Below, one piece after another: positions 6,160 to 13,504 of a DNA stretch of 44,134 nt (the first letter of the stretch is position 1; each line of letters opens with the position of its first letter). The DNA lies in IMG/VR virus record IMGVR_UViG_3300028800_000022, positions 1-44,134 of that record. One strand, written 5' to 3'. This stretch comes from a virus. The notes below the pieces were generated by a model. That model was given only the letters and a program-made list of their open reading frames with translations, was not told the origin of the DNA and searched no databases. The translations under genes and the position numbers were made by a program.

Positions 6160-6641
6160 CACTGGCACAAGATCGCGTTCTCAGAGGGCAATGCCCGAAC
6201 TGCGGGGAGGAAGCCGCTCCGTATCGTCTATGCGGTGCATGCCGCCTTAAGACGAAGATCATCCGCATCATGCGGCGTGGTGCCAAGGTTGGCGGCTTTA
6301 AAATCGACAAGCAAGGTAGGGAAAACCTCTATTCGATAGCAGACGCAGAAAAGCTGCACACTATCCAGTGGCGCGCCGATCCTAAGCATGACGACCGTCG
6401 AAGCGACCCCCGGTTACACGGCATTCGAATTGATGTTGAAGCCACCTTGCTTGAGGTGGTCCGGTTTATTGGTCGCCCATGCACCATCGAAGAAATCACC
6501 GCTGCTTGGGGCAGGCTGCGTGCGGAGCGCACGACGCCATTACCAATCGACCTCGCACGCATCATCCGCGCTGCTGATAAGCGCAAACGTAAAGCAGAGA
6601 AGGCAGCAAAGGCGTTTGCAAATCAAGGAGCCGCAGCATGA
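6156..6641 (+). CDS. Zinc-ribbon protein with basic tail
   Basis: 161 residues, ATGA-coupled. An N-terminal ribbon (CPNCGEEAAPYRLCGAC, residues about 13-29) is followed by a helical region (TIEEITAAWGRLRAE) and a Lys-rich C-terminus (KRKRKAEKAAKAF). Probably nucleic-acid binding; no named family recognised. Confidence 0.6.
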   Translation: MTLAQDRVLRGQCPNCGEEAAPYRLCGACRLKTKIIRIMRRGAKVGGFKIDKQGRENLYSIADAEKLHTIQWRADPKHDDRRSDPRLHGIRIDVEATLLEVVRFIGRPCTIEEITAAWGRLRAERTTPLPIDLARIIRAADKRKRKAEKAAKAFANQGAAA

Positions 6642-6829
6642 CCCCCACCAATCTCCCGCACAATTTCCCGCAACGAGTCCTGACGTTATTCCGGCGCGAC
6701 CGTCTCGATGAATTATCAGCAGATGAAATCCGTCGCCGGATGAAGGCTGGCGCAGACACACAAACGCATTTCGATGCGTTGTGCCGCCAGAACAGGGCGA
6801 AGCAGCTTAACGCGATGTTGGAGGGTTGA
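6638..6829 (+). CDS. Hypothetical protein
   Basis: 63 residues, ATGA-coupled. Charged and helical (LDELSADEIRRRMKAG). Not recognised. Confidence 0.55.
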   Translation: MTPTNLPHNFPQRVLTLFRRDRLDELSADEIRRRMKAGADTQTHFDALCRQNRAKQLNAMLEG

Positions 6830-6830
6830 G

Positions 6831-7142
6831 ATGGGCGTCACCATGAAGGAAGTCGTTGAGCAGATCGGCTGGCTTGGCATCATCCGAGAGGTTCATTCAA
6901 TCGGCCCTTACGATCTCGCAGAATACGAGCAGCGGGAGATCAACAACTCGAAAACTAACGGTAAGACATTCTATCTGGTCTTTGTTGACGGAGAGAACAC
7001 AAGCAACAGCTTCCTCGACATCGACGAGGCCCTGATTTTCGCGATCTCGAAACGTAATCTGAGGGAGCCGGACACGGCTCGCTGGTATGCGCGGGTCGCA
7101 ACCAAAATCCTGATGTTCCCGGAGCCTCCCCATGCCCAATAA
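6831..7142 (+). CDS. Hypothetical protein
   Basis: 103 residues. The ATG at 6831 has GGAGGG about 7 bases upstream; the in-frame ATG at 6774 inside the previous gene is rejected. Mixed alpha/beta, with a central FYLVFVDGENTSNSF strand pair. Not recognised. Confidence 0.6.
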   Translation: MGVTMKEVVEQIGWLGIIREVHSIGPYDLAEYEQREINNSKTNGKTFYLVFVDGENTSNSFLDIDEALIFAISKRNLREPDTARWYARVATKILMFPEPPHAQ

Positions 7143-7206
7143 CACAACCCTCTATCTCTGCTGTCTGGTGTGTGTGGCTTCTTTGGTTATTGGGGTGGTG
7201 GGATGA
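7132..7206 (+). CDS. Hydrophobic micropeptide (24 residues)
   Basis: MPNNTTLYLCCLVCVASLVI followed by GVVG. GGAG precedes the ATG, the start overlaps the end of the previous gene, and the stop is ATGA-coupled to the next start. One transmembrane helix. Possibly a genuine membrane microprotein. Confidence 0.45.
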   Translation: MPNNTTLYLCCLVCVASLVIGVVG

Positions 7207-7406
7207 GTACCGAAACCGACACCCGCCCCTGGAACATAGAGAGTTCTTACTATCAGGCCACACGTTCTCAAGTCAGAACGCAGTTTGATGGTCTGACGCT
7301 TCAAAAGATCAAACCTGTCAAAGCGTGGGGTGGTTACTTCCTCAACGCATTGGGCTGGTCAGGTGTGATTGTGTTGCTCGCTGTTTGGCTCTTGGGGAGG
7401 TGGTGA
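7203..7406 (+). CDS. Small C-tail-anchored membrane protein
   Basis: 67 residues from ATG 7203. A polar N-terminal part precedes a C-terminal hydrophobic helix (NALGWSGVIVLLAVWLLGRW). The last codons (LGRW) belong to a 20-base sequence repeated at 7671. Confidence 0.55.
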   Translation: MSTETDTRPWNIESSYYQATRSQVRTQFDGLTLQKIKPVKAWGGYFLNALGWSGVIVLLAVWLLGRW

Positions 7407-7410
7407 TGGC
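7391..7410 (+). repeat. 20-base gene-junction repeat, copy 1
   Basis: CTTGGGGAGGTGGTGATGGC, identical to 7671-7690. It holds the end of one gene (LGRW-stop), a strong ribosome site and the start Met-Ala of the next. Confidence 0.85.
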
Positions 7411-7645
7411 TAGTTTCAAGCTCTGTAAAGACTGCAAGCATTGTAGTCCAGCATACGAATGGTGGCTATTGCTGTTTCCGGTCGTCGGGTGGCTGCTGTT
7501 TCTCATTCTCATGCTTACGAACTGGAGATGGCGTTTCTCGAGGTGCAGCCGAGCCCCGAATTACGGCGGATTTTATTTCTGTTCTACGGAGAGAGCATTC
7601 GACTGTGGCGCGCACGGAAAATATTTTGAGGCTAATAAGCCATGA
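7406..7645 (+). CDS. Cysteine-rich membrane protein
   Basis: 79 residues from ATG 7406, which overlaps the upstream stop (TGATG) and has GGGGAGG before it. The sequence has an N-terminal CKDCKHC knuckle, one strong membrane segment (WWLLLFPVVGWLLFLILML) and further cysteines at the end (YFCSTERAFDCG). Both cysteine sets could lie on one side if the helix forms a hairpin. Not recognised. Confidence 0.6.
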   Translation: MASFKLCKDCKHCSPAYEWWLLLFPVVGWLLFLILMLTNWRWRFSRCSRAPNYGGFYFCSTERAFDCGAHGKYFEANKP

Positions 7646-7686
7646 CCCACCAACAAACAGAATACGACTGCTTGGGGAGGTGGTGA
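7642..7686 (+). CDS. 14-codon remnant ORF ending in the junction repeat
   Basis: MTHQQTEYDCLGRW. It starts by ATGA coupling and ends in the same LGRW-stop sequence as the gene ending at 7406. Best read as a gene shortened by recombination at the repeated junction, although it could still couple translation. Confidence 0.35.
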   Translation: MTHQQTEYDCLGRW

Positions 7687-7690
7687 TGGC
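7671..7690 (+). repeat. 20-base gene-junction repeat, copy 2
   Basis: Identical to 7391-7410. Confidence 0.85.
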
Positions 7691-7871
7691 CGTAATCGAA
7701 GAAAAGGTCGAATACGCCGTCGATGACGTTTGGCGCTCGATCAAGCGTCTTGAGGAAATCGTCAGCGACCATCCGGATTTTTTCGGAAGCCACGGTCCGG
7801 CGCTCTGGGATGCGCAGATGACGTTGACCAGAGTGATTCATAGGTTGCGCGACAAGAAGGTGGCCGCATGA
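7686..7871 (+). CDS. Hypothetical helical protein
   Basis: 61 residues from ATG 7686, with the repeated GGGGAGG site upstream. Amphipathic helices (VDDVWRSIKRLEEIVSDH; DAQMTLTRVIHRLRDKK). Directly before the RecB-like nuclease and ATGA-coupled to it. Confidence 0.55.
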   Translation: MAVIEEKVEYAVDDVWRSIKRLEEIVSDHPDFFGSHGPALWDAQMTLTRVIHRLRDKKVAA

Positions 7872-8608
7872 ACCCGTTCGAGAAATTCGGCATCAAGCAT
7901 TTGAGCCCTTCGTCGCTCAACCTCTATGCCGTCAACCCAAGTTTGTGGTGTGGCAGATACTTATTCGGGTGGCGAGACGAAATGGGGCCCGCCGGTCACC
8001 GTGGAACGGCCGTGGAAGCCGGGCTCGATCTCTGGCTGTTCCATCGTAACCAGGGCGATGCGATTGCCAAGGCCCTTGCTCACTTCGCAGAGCTTACGCA
8101 GGGCGAGGCCAGCGACGACCATGAGGCGGAGCGCGCCAATATCGCGCCCATGCTGCAACAGGCCATCGGCGCGCTCAAGGACGTTCCTACGCCCGTAGGC
8201 AGGCAGTTAAAGATCGAGCACTACGTCAACGGCGTGGAAGTGCCGGTCTTGGGTTTTATCGACTACCTTTGGGATGACTTCGGCATTGACCTGAAAACCA
8301 CCAAGGCGTGCCCGTCTGCGATCAAAGCCGACCATGGCAGACAGGTTGCGACATACGCAGAGGCGAAGCAGCGCCCCTTCAAGGTCTTATACGTTACGGC
8401 CAAAAAGTCCGCTCTATACGATCTGACGGATAACGAGCAGGCGATGCACTTGCGCGACCTCGAACGGCAGGCGCGCGCCGTCCGCCACCTTCTCAATAAG
8501 TCTGTGGATGCCGCCGAAGCAGCGAAGTTCTTCGGCCCGGTGAGAGAAGATTTCCGTTGGAACGAACAGCTTCTGGACAAGGCTGACGAACTATGGAGGG
8601 CAGCATGA
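7868..8608 (+). CDS. RecB-family PD-(D/E)xK exonuclease
   Basis: 246 residues. Motifs of the RecB/Cas4-type nuclease are in order: LSPSSLNLYAVNPSLW at the N-terminus, GTAVEAGLD (helix with the early acidic residue), VLGFIDYLWDDFGIDLKTTK (Asp then D-x-K) and HGRQVATYAEAK (the Q-x-x-x-Y motif). It is ATGA-coupled to a Rad52-type annealing protein, the classical two-gene phage recombination set in which the nuclease makes 3' overhangs. Confidence 0.8.
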   Translation: MNPFEKFGIKHLSPSSLNLYAVNPSLWCGRYLFGWRDEMGPAGHRGTAVEAGLDLWLFHRNQGDAIAKALAHFAELTQGEASDDHEAERANIAPMLQQAIGALKDVPTPVGRQLKIEHYVNGVEVPVLGFIDYLWDDFGIDLKTTKACPSAIKADHGRQVATYAEAKQRPFKVLYVTAKKSALYDLTDNEQAMHLRDLERQARAVRHLLNKSVDAAEAAKFFGPVREDFRWNEQLLDKADELWRAA

Positions 8609-9288
8609 GTTTCACACCCGAGCAGATTGGATTTCTCACGGCCCCCCTTGGGCGCTCGCACGTTAAGAGCCGCAAGCAGGCCGGGCGCGACCTATCCTAC
8701 ATCGAAGGATGGCACGCAATCGCGGAGGCCAATCGCATCTTCGGCTACGACAAATGGAACCGGCACACTCAGAAGCTCAGGCAATTGGGTGAGCCGCGCG
8801 AGGTTGATGGTAAGTGGCGCGTCGCCTACATGGCTAAGGTCGCTATCATTGTCGTGACCGGCGACGATCATCCCGTCATTCGCGAAGGCACAGGCTACGG
8901 CTCCGGTATAGACCGTGACGTTGGGTCGGCCCACGAAAGCGCCATCAAAGAAGCCGAGACGGACGCGATGAAACGCGCCCTGATGACCTTCGGCAATCCT
9001 TTTGGTCTCGCGCTGTACGACAAGGAACAGAACGGCGTTGAGGATGAAGCGCCAAAGACTGCCGATACTAAGCCTGCAACCGGCGACCGTGCCGCAAAGG
9101 CTTGGGCATGGGCTCAGGAACAATCCGAACTCATCCGCAAGATGGGCGACTCCAAACGCTTCAACCAATGGCATGACGATAATACCACGGCGATGGCAAC
9201 GCTCAAGGATGTAGCGCCGGAAGCGCACGCACGCCTGCTGGAAGAAATCGACAACTGCATGAGCCGCTTCAACCCGATGGCGGCATAA
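8605..9288 (+). CDS. Rad52/22-type single-strand annealing protein
   Basis: 227 residues from ATG 8605, with GGAGGG upstream and the previous stop overlapping. The Rad52 core is clear: SYIEGWHAIAEANRIFGYDKW in two segments, the strand YMAKVAIIVVTG, then GTGYGSGIDRD and the helix AIKEAETDAMKRALMTFGNP. A variable acidic C-terminal region follows. It anneals single strands produced by the adjacent nuclease and supports the mosaic gene shuffling evident in this block. Confidence 0.88.
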   Translation: MSFTPEQIGFLTAPLGRSHVKSRKQAGRDLSYIEGWHAIAEANRIFGYDKWNRHTQKLRQLGEPREVDGKWRVAYMAKVAIIVVTGDDHPVIREGTGYGSGIDRDVGSAHESAIKEAETDAMKRALMTFGNPFGLALYDKEQNGVEDEAPKTADTKPATGDRAAKAWAWAQEQSELIRKMGDSKRFNQWHDDNTTAMATLKDVAPEAHARLLEEIDNCMSRFNPMAA

Positions 9289-9297
9289 GGAGAGACC

Positions 9298-9534
9298 ATG
9301 GCTAAATCTAAGAAAATTTCCCAGCAGAAATATCTACAATCGCTGGCGCTCTTCACCATGGCGCACAATCACTATACGCGCGGTAAAGAATACGAAGCTG
9401 AACTGGGCGAACTGCTGGGCTACGAAGACAGCTACCTCAATCACATCTCAGACGAAATCTTTGATGGCGGCGACCTTAAAAAAGCGCTGGCAAAAGAAGG
9501 ATTTGCAATCATCCCCAAAAGAGCTCGCAAGTAG
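9298..9534 (+). CDS. Hypothetical protein next to the recombination genes
   Basis: 78 residues, GGAGAGACC before the ATG. Basic N-terminus (AKSKKISQQKY) and helical middle. Not recognised. Confidence 0.6.
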   Translation: MAKSKKISQQKYLQSLALFTMAHNHYTRGKEYEAELGELLGYEDSYLNHISDEIFDGGDLKKALAKEGFAIIPKRARK

Positions 9535-9542
9535 GAGAAACC

Positions 9543-9743
9543 ATGGCTGAATATTTCGACTGCGTGAAGTTCATCGAGACCAAGAACGGGAAGAAGTTTG
9601 CCCGTCAGCTAGGCTCGGCAAAAAAGCGGGATGATGGCGGGTTTTCTGTCTACCTCGACGCCTTACCACCTGATGGCCAATTCGCAATCGTGCCACAACG
9701 TGAGCGCAAGAGCGGCTCCAGCGACAGCGGGGCACCGTTTTAA
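9543..9743 (+). CDS. Hypothetical small beta protein
   Basis: 66 residues, GGAGAAACC before the ATG. NGKKFARQLGSAKKR and GGFSVYLDALPPDGQFAIVP suggest a small beta fold of the kind often found next to phage recombinases. Its end SGAPF is short and acidic-free, so it is not an SSB. Function unknown. Confidence 0.6.
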   Translation: MAEYFDCVKFIETKNGKKFARQLGSAKKRDDGGFSVYLDALPPDGQFAIVPQRERKSGSSDSGAPF

Positions 9744-9746
9744 GCC

Positions 9747-10268
9747 ATGTCCGAAGCGTCCCCGATCCTGCTTTCCTACGAAGGCGAAGGCGAGTTCAAG
9801 CCTGCTGGACCCTACTGGGCGAAGCAGGCCGACCGTCACTATGTCATCGGGGAACGCTACAATCTCGTCCAGCATCACGACCGGACAACGGCAAGCCACA
9901 ACCACGAATTCGCTTGGCTGAAAGAGGCTTGGCAGACGTTACCGGAACACATTGCCGACAGCTACCCAACGGTGGAGCACCTTCGCAAGCGAGCGCTGAT
10001 CGAAGCGGGATACTTCGACGAACAGGTGATCGACGCCGGGACCAATGCTGCGGCGCTCCGCGTGGCTGCTGGCATCAGATCATTTCCGGGCGAGGAATTT
10101 AGCCTGGTTATTGTTCGCGGCCCTGCCGTGGTCGTGCGCCGCGCCAGGTCGCAATCCCGACGCGCCATGAACCGTCAAGAGTTTCAGGATTCCAAATCCA
10201 AGATCATGGAAGTTGTTGCTGCGCTGATCGGTGTTGCGCCTGCCGATCTGAGAAAGGCGGCAGCATGA
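9747..10268 (+). CDS. Conserved phage protein, DUF1367-like outline
   Basis: 173 residues, without a good ribosome site (TTTTAAGCC before ATG). The layout is that of a nin-region protein common in rhizobial prophages: RTTASHNHEFAWLKEAW, then YPTVEHLRKRALIEAGYFDE, a strand GEEFSLVIVRGPAVVVRRA and a final helix KSKIMEVVAALIGV. The similarity to DUF1367 is one of outline only. Confidence 0.5.
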   Translation: MSEASPILLSYEGEGEFKPAGPYWAKQADRHYVIGERYNLVQHHDRTTASHNHEFAWLKEAWQTLPEHIADSYPTVEHLRKRALIEAGYFDEQVIDAGTNAAALRVAAGIRSFPGEEFSLVIVRGPAVVVRRARSQSRRAMNRQEFQDSKSKIMEVVAALIGVAPADLRKAAA

Positions 10269-10654
10269 GCCGCGCTGAGTTCGACAAAGCTACCAAGAAG
10301 GCTGCTCTAAAGCGTGCCGCTGGCAAATGCGAAGCGGTCGGCACCTGGTACGGCCTCAAGCCGGGACAGCGCTGCGAGGCACCCTTGGGTTACGGCTTTG
10401 ACTTCGACCACATCATTTTGGACGCAAACTCCAAGGACAACAGCCTAGAGAATTGCGCGTGTGTTTGCAGGCCATGTCACAAGATCAAAACCACGAAGCA
10501 TGACATTCCGCTCGCAGCCAAGACGGTTCGCCAGCAAGACAAGCACCTTGGCATCCGCAAGCGCAGCACCTTCTCCTGCTCAAGAGATAGCAGGTTCAAG
10601 AAGAAAATAGACGGCACAGTAGTCCCACGCACAGCTACAGGGGGAGAGAGATGA
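10265..10654 (+). CDS. HNH endonuclease
   Basis: 129 residues, ATGA-coupled. The HNH core is FDFDHIILDANSKDNSLENC then VCRPCHKIKTTKHD: the DH pair, the Asn of SLENC and the final His. The CxxC pairs would bind a structural zinc. It is ATGA-coupled to the methyltransferase gene, but phage HNH proteins usually act in packaging or recombination, so a restriction-modification pairing is not implied. Confidence 0.75.
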   Translation: MSRAEFDKATKKAALKRAAGKCEAVGTWYGLKPGQRCEAPLGYGFDFDHIILDANSKDNSLENCACVCRPCHKIKTTKHDIPLAAKTVRQQDKHLGIRKRSTFSCSRDSRFKKKIDGTVVPRTATGGER

Positions 10655-11727
10655 GCGAGAAGCTTCGCGCCCTTGATCTCTTTTCCGGCATCGGCGGTTT
10701 CAGCCTGGGCTTAGAGCGCACAGGCGGGTTTGAAACGGTTGCGTTCTGCGAGATTGATCCTTTTTGTCGTGCCGTTCTGGCGAAGCATTGGCCCGACGTT
10801 CCCTGCCACGACGATATCACCACACGCGAGTTCACGAAAGGCGAAGCAGATGTCATCTGCGGAGGATTTCCCTGCCAGGACATTAGTTTTGCTGGCTCAG
10901 GCGCCGGACTTGCCGGAAAGCGTTCGGGACTCTGGCGGGAATTACTTCGAGCCATTCGCTTGGTTCGACCAAAGTTCGCAGTCGTGGAGAACGTGGCAGC
11001 GTTGCTTGGTAGAGGGCTGGACGTTGTTCTCTGGGACTTGGCCTCGATCGGGTATGACACGGAATGGCATTGCATACCGGCGAGCGCCGTTGGTGCCCCT
11101 CACCGCAGAGACAGAATTTGGATTATTGCCCACGCCAGAAGCGAGCAACACAAAGGCTATCGCACTCCGATCAGCGGGGAGATCACCTCGCAACTTTCTG
11201 CTTCCAACGCCAACACGAATGTATACGCGCGAGAATTGGACGCCAGAACAAATCTTAGCACGTCAAGCCGAGGTGAAGGCAGCCACCTTGAAGAAGGGCA
11301 AGCATCACACTGGGAACGGCTTTGGTTTGAACCTGGCTCAAGCAATCCGGAACTGGCCGACACCGAGAGCGAACGACGCGGAGAAGCGCGGCAACATTGC
11401 GAACGACAAGCGGAATGGATTGCCGGCGGCAGTGAGATATTGGCCGACACCATCTGCAACGGACTTCAAGGGCTCCCCTTCATTGGAAGCAGTGGAGCGC
11501 AGAGCAATGGAGAGCAGGCGCGGCGTGAGATTGCCGGAGTTCCTAACGAAGGATTCTGGGTTGGCAGTTGGTGGTCAACTGAACCCGACGTGGGTCGAGT
11601 GGCTCATGGGATTCCCGCTCGCGTGGACCGCCTTAGAAGTCTTGGCAACGCCGTTGTCCCGCAAATCCCGGAAATCATCGGCCGCGCCATCCTCCAAGCC
11701 CAAGAGCAAATGAGGAAAGCAGCATGA
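10651..11727 (+). CDS. DNA C5-cytosine methyltransferase
   Basis: 358 residues, GGGGGAGAG before the ATG. Motifs in order: I (ALDLFSGIGGFSLGL), II (EIDPFC), IV (GGFPCQDISFAGSG, catalytic Cys75), VI (FAVVENV), VIII (PHRRDRIWIIA), a variable target-recognition region of about 150 residues, and IX/X (RVDRLRSLGNAVVPQIPEIIGRAI). The variable region has the LADT motifs seen in phage enzymes of this type. From the catalytic motif onward the gene is also read in the +1 frame (see 10850). It probably modifies phage DNA against host restriction. Confidence 0.92.
   Translation: MSEKLRALDLFSGIGGFSLGLERTGGFETVAFCEIDPFCRAVLAKHWPDVPCHDDITTREFTKGEADVICGGFPCQDISFAGSGAGLAGKRSGLWRELLRAIRLVRPKFAVVENVAALLGRGLDVVLWDLASIGYDTEWHCIPASAVGAPHRRDRIWIIAHARSEQHKGYRTPISGEITSQLSASNANTNVYARELDARTNLSTSSRGEGSHLEEGQASHWERLWFEPGSSNPELADTESERRGEARQHCERQAEWIAGGSEILADTICNGLQGLPFIGSSGAQSNGEQARREIAGVPNEGFWVGSWWSTEPDVGRVAHGIPARVDRLRSLGNAVVPQIPEIIGRAILQAQEQMRKAA
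10850..11713 (+). CDS. Overprinted PTP-repeat protein nested in the methyltransferase gene (+1 frame)
   Basis: 287 residues wholly inside the methyltransferase gene. ATG 10850 has AAAGG upstream. It reads DFPARTL where the enzyme reads GFPCQDI. SVRDSGGNYFEPFAWFD, WRTWQRCLVEGWTLFSGTW and PRSGMTRNGIAYRRAPL follow. Then come four P-T-P units (LLPTPEAS, LLPTPTRM, NWPTPRAND, YWPTPSATD) and the close LNPTWVEWLMGFPLAWTALE. I know this as a recurrent phage/metagenome protein pattern, found beside or inside cytosine methyltransferases. The enzyme's LADT motif and this protein's WPTP motif are the same DNA. Function unknown; real translation here is inference. Confidence 0.6.
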   Translation: MSSAEDFPARTLVLLAQAPDLPESVRDSGGNYFEPFAWFDQSSQSWRTWQRCLVEGWTLFSGTWPRSGMTRNGIAYRRAPLVPLTAETEFGLLPTPEASNTKAIALRSAGRSPRNFLLPTPTRMYTRENWTPEQILARQAEVKAATLKKGKHHTGNGFGLNLAQAIRNWPTPRANDAEKRGNIANDKRNGLPAAVRYWPTPSATDFKGSPSLEAVERRAMESRRGVRLPEFLTKDSGLAVGGQLNPTWVEWLMGFPLAWTALEVLATPLSRKSRKSSAAPSSKPKSK

Positions 11728-11807
11728 CCCTCTCCCCACAAACAGCACAAGCGTTACTGGAAGCGGCAAAGTTATTTGCTGCCATATCGAAAGGCTACCC
11801 GTCGTGA
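11724..11807 (+). CDS. 27-residue micropeptide
   Basis: MTLSPQTAQALLEAAKLFAA followed by ISKGYPS, coupled at both ends (ATGA with the methyltransferase, GTGA with the next gene). Amphipathic helix. Existence is supported only by the coupling. Confidence 0.4.
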   Translation: MTLSPQTAQALLEAAKLFAAISKGYPS

Positions 11808-12043
11808 CCGGACAGGAGAAGACGCGGACTAAGGAACAGGATCGTTGGCATGAGCGCGGGTTTGCCGCCGGGATCGCCGTCGCCTGCGCGATTCTTTACG
11901 GGACGTTTGGGGAAGAAGTCGCAACCAAGGAAATTCTTGGTGCTTCTGGACTTGTTACAGCCGCAAAAATGCGGCGATTGGGCGTAGATGACTATGACAT
12001 AAAAATTCTGCGGCCCGTCTTCAAAACGCTGAGGGGCAAATGA
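11804..12043 (+). CDS. Hypothetical protein
   Basis: 79 residues from GTG 11804. WHERGFAAGIAVACAILYGTF suggests a weakly hydrophobic helix; KILRPVFKTLRGK ends it. Not recognised. Confidence 0.55.
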   Translation: MTGQEKTRTKEQDRWHERGFAAGIAVACAILYGTFGEEVATKEILGASGLVTAAKMRRLGVDDYDIKILRPVFKTLRGK

Positions 12044-12783
12044 CCAACACCACCCAACCCCCTGCCGGAGATGTGGAAGCGCGAGAGGCTGCGGTGAGCA
12101 CGGCCCTTGATACTATGGGGCCGACAACGCGCCGGTATTGCAGCGAATGGCTCGCCCCTGCGATCAACGCTGCCATCGACGCTTATCTCGCAAAGCTCAC
12201 CCCCACCAAAGCCGAGCCCGGACGGATTGCGGAGATACGGGAACGCAAGCCATTTAAACTTCTGGTTTCAAAAGAATGGCTGATGAAGGCCATTTCTTCT
12301 GATCCAGACGACGAAAGCTGTGAAGCTGGCGTTTTGCACCCAGAAGCCCCCCGCTTTTCAATCGACCACGGCGTCATCCATGACCGCAACACCGGCAAGC
12401 ACGTTCGAACCTGCAATTGCCTGCATCCTCTCGAAGATGGAGTTGACGCCGCACTAGCACTGCTAAACGAACTCGACCGAGACGCGCGCCTCGCTCCCTA
12501 TCTTGAAACGGCCCTCTCCCACATCACCGCCATAGAGGCGGATAGAGACCGCATGCGGGAGGCGTTGGAGAATATCCTGCGATGTGATGATGAGGCACGG
12601 GAGGCGGCTGGTATAGAGGGCGCGACGTTGAATGGATACGGCCTCGTGGATTTATTCGACGTGTTAGATCACCCATTCGGTTCTGGAGCGCATAAGCAGT
12701 CGGCGTATCGCTCCAACGATTTGAACAATGCATTATCGAACGCCCGCGCCGCCCTCAAATCTTCTAAACCAGGGGAGGGGTGA
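12040..12783 (+). CDS. Hypothetical protein, composite
   Basis: 247 residues, ATGA-coupled. The end (LNNALSNARAALKSS) and the middle (YLETALSHITAIEADRDRMREALENIL) match the helical modules found in many small phage accessory proteins. The N-terminal half looks unrelated. Probably a mosaic of two modules; function unknown. Confidence 0.55.
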   Translation: MTNTTQPPAGDVEAREAAVSTALDTMGPTTRRYCSEWLAPAINAAIDAYLAKLTPTKAEPGRIAEIRERKPFKLLVSKEWLMKAISSDPDDESCEAGVLHPEAPRFSIDHGVIHDRNTGKHVRTCNCLHPLEDGVDAALALLNELDRDARLAPYLETALSHITAIEADRDRMREALENILRCDDEAREAAGIEGATLNGYGLVDLFDVLDHPFGSGAHKQSAYRSNDLNNALSNARAALKSSKPGEG

Positions 12784-13151
12784 TGATACCGGTAGATCAA
12801 ACTCAATTCCGCGATCAAGGATATCACGGCAATTGCTTTCAAGCATGTGTTGCGTCGATTTTGGAACGACCGCTTGATCATGTGCCGAACTTCTCGGAGG
12901 TTCACGGGCCATACTTCATGCGCGGATTTCGCGGCTGGTTAGTCGAGCAAGGACTTGGTGCCGTATACCTAAATGGTTCTGCGGTGTGGCCTGTCGGGGC
13001 GCATTCCATAGCAACGGGGAAGAGCCCTCGCGGCGATTTTCTGCATTCCGTTGTGTGGCTCGGCAGGAAGATTGCGCATGATCCGCATCCTAGCCGTGCG
13101 GGCATAATTGGTGAGCCGCACGAATTTATTATTTTGACGGCCAAGCCATGA
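12783..13151 (+). CDS. Papain-like / C39-like cysteine peptidase-fold protein
   Basis: 122 residues from ATG 12783 (TGATG with the upstream stop), with AGGGGAGGGG upstream. GYHGNCFQACVASILERPLD gives the nucleophile Cys at the start of a helix, FLHSVVW gives the His and IAHDPHPSRAG the Asp/Asn, the C39/NlpC order. No signal peptide, so cytoplasmic. Known in many phages, without an assigned substrate. Confidence 0.65.
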   Translation: MIPVDQTQFRDQGYHGNCFQACVASILERPLDHVPNFSEVHGPYFMRGFRGWLVEQGLGAVYLNGSAVWPVGAHSIATGKSPRGDFLHSVVWLGRKIAHDPHPSRAGIIGEPHEFIILTAKP

Positions 13152-13504
13152 CCACCCCCACCTACACCCTATCCGATCTTGAAGCTCTGCGGGAGAGATG
13201 CGCGAAGGTGGCGGACCGTCTAGCGCAGAATATTGCCGATGAAAGTCATAGATCGGCTTCAGTAGAAGCTATCGCCCGAGCAAGAGAGGGAGCGGTTTGT
13301 GCAGTGGCGGAACGAATCCGCGCCCTCCCCCTCACCCCACAGACAGAGGAAGTCTGGCGCTGCCCGAATACCAATCGCGGCTTACACCATTGTGGTGCCT
13401 CTGCCCACCCGAAGCATGGCGGCGGTCACTTCTATTCTTGTACGCTCATAGATTGCCCGCTTATGGCGAGGGCCACCACACAGACAGAGGAAGGGAAGAA
13501 ATGA
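13148..13504 (+). CDS. Hypothetical protein with an inserted Cys/His segment
   Basis: 118 residues, ATGA-coupled. An N-terminal helical module (LEALRERCAKVADRLAQ; EAIARAREGAVCAVAERIRAL) is typical of rhizobial phage small proteins. A 15-base direct repeat (13338-13352 and 13479-13493) brackets a Cys/His-rich segment (CPNTNRGLHHCGASAH). Confidence 0.55.
   Translation: MTTPTYTLSDLEALRERCAKVADRLAQNIADESHRSASVEAIARAREGAVCAVAERIRALPLTPQTEEVWRCPNTNRGLHHCGASAHPKHGGGHFYSCTLIDCPLMARATTQTEEGKK

Noticed and set aside
6612-6621. GTTTGCAAAT inside a gene (also TTTGCAAAC near 15211 and GTTTGCAA at 16627)
   Set aside because: Only half-sites of the 17-bp operator, without partners at 34 bp; probably chance.
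10265-11727. Restriction-modification pair of HNH nuclease and methyltransferase
   Set aside because: The HNH protein is a short generic phage type without a recognition domain; adjacency alone does not support a restriction system.
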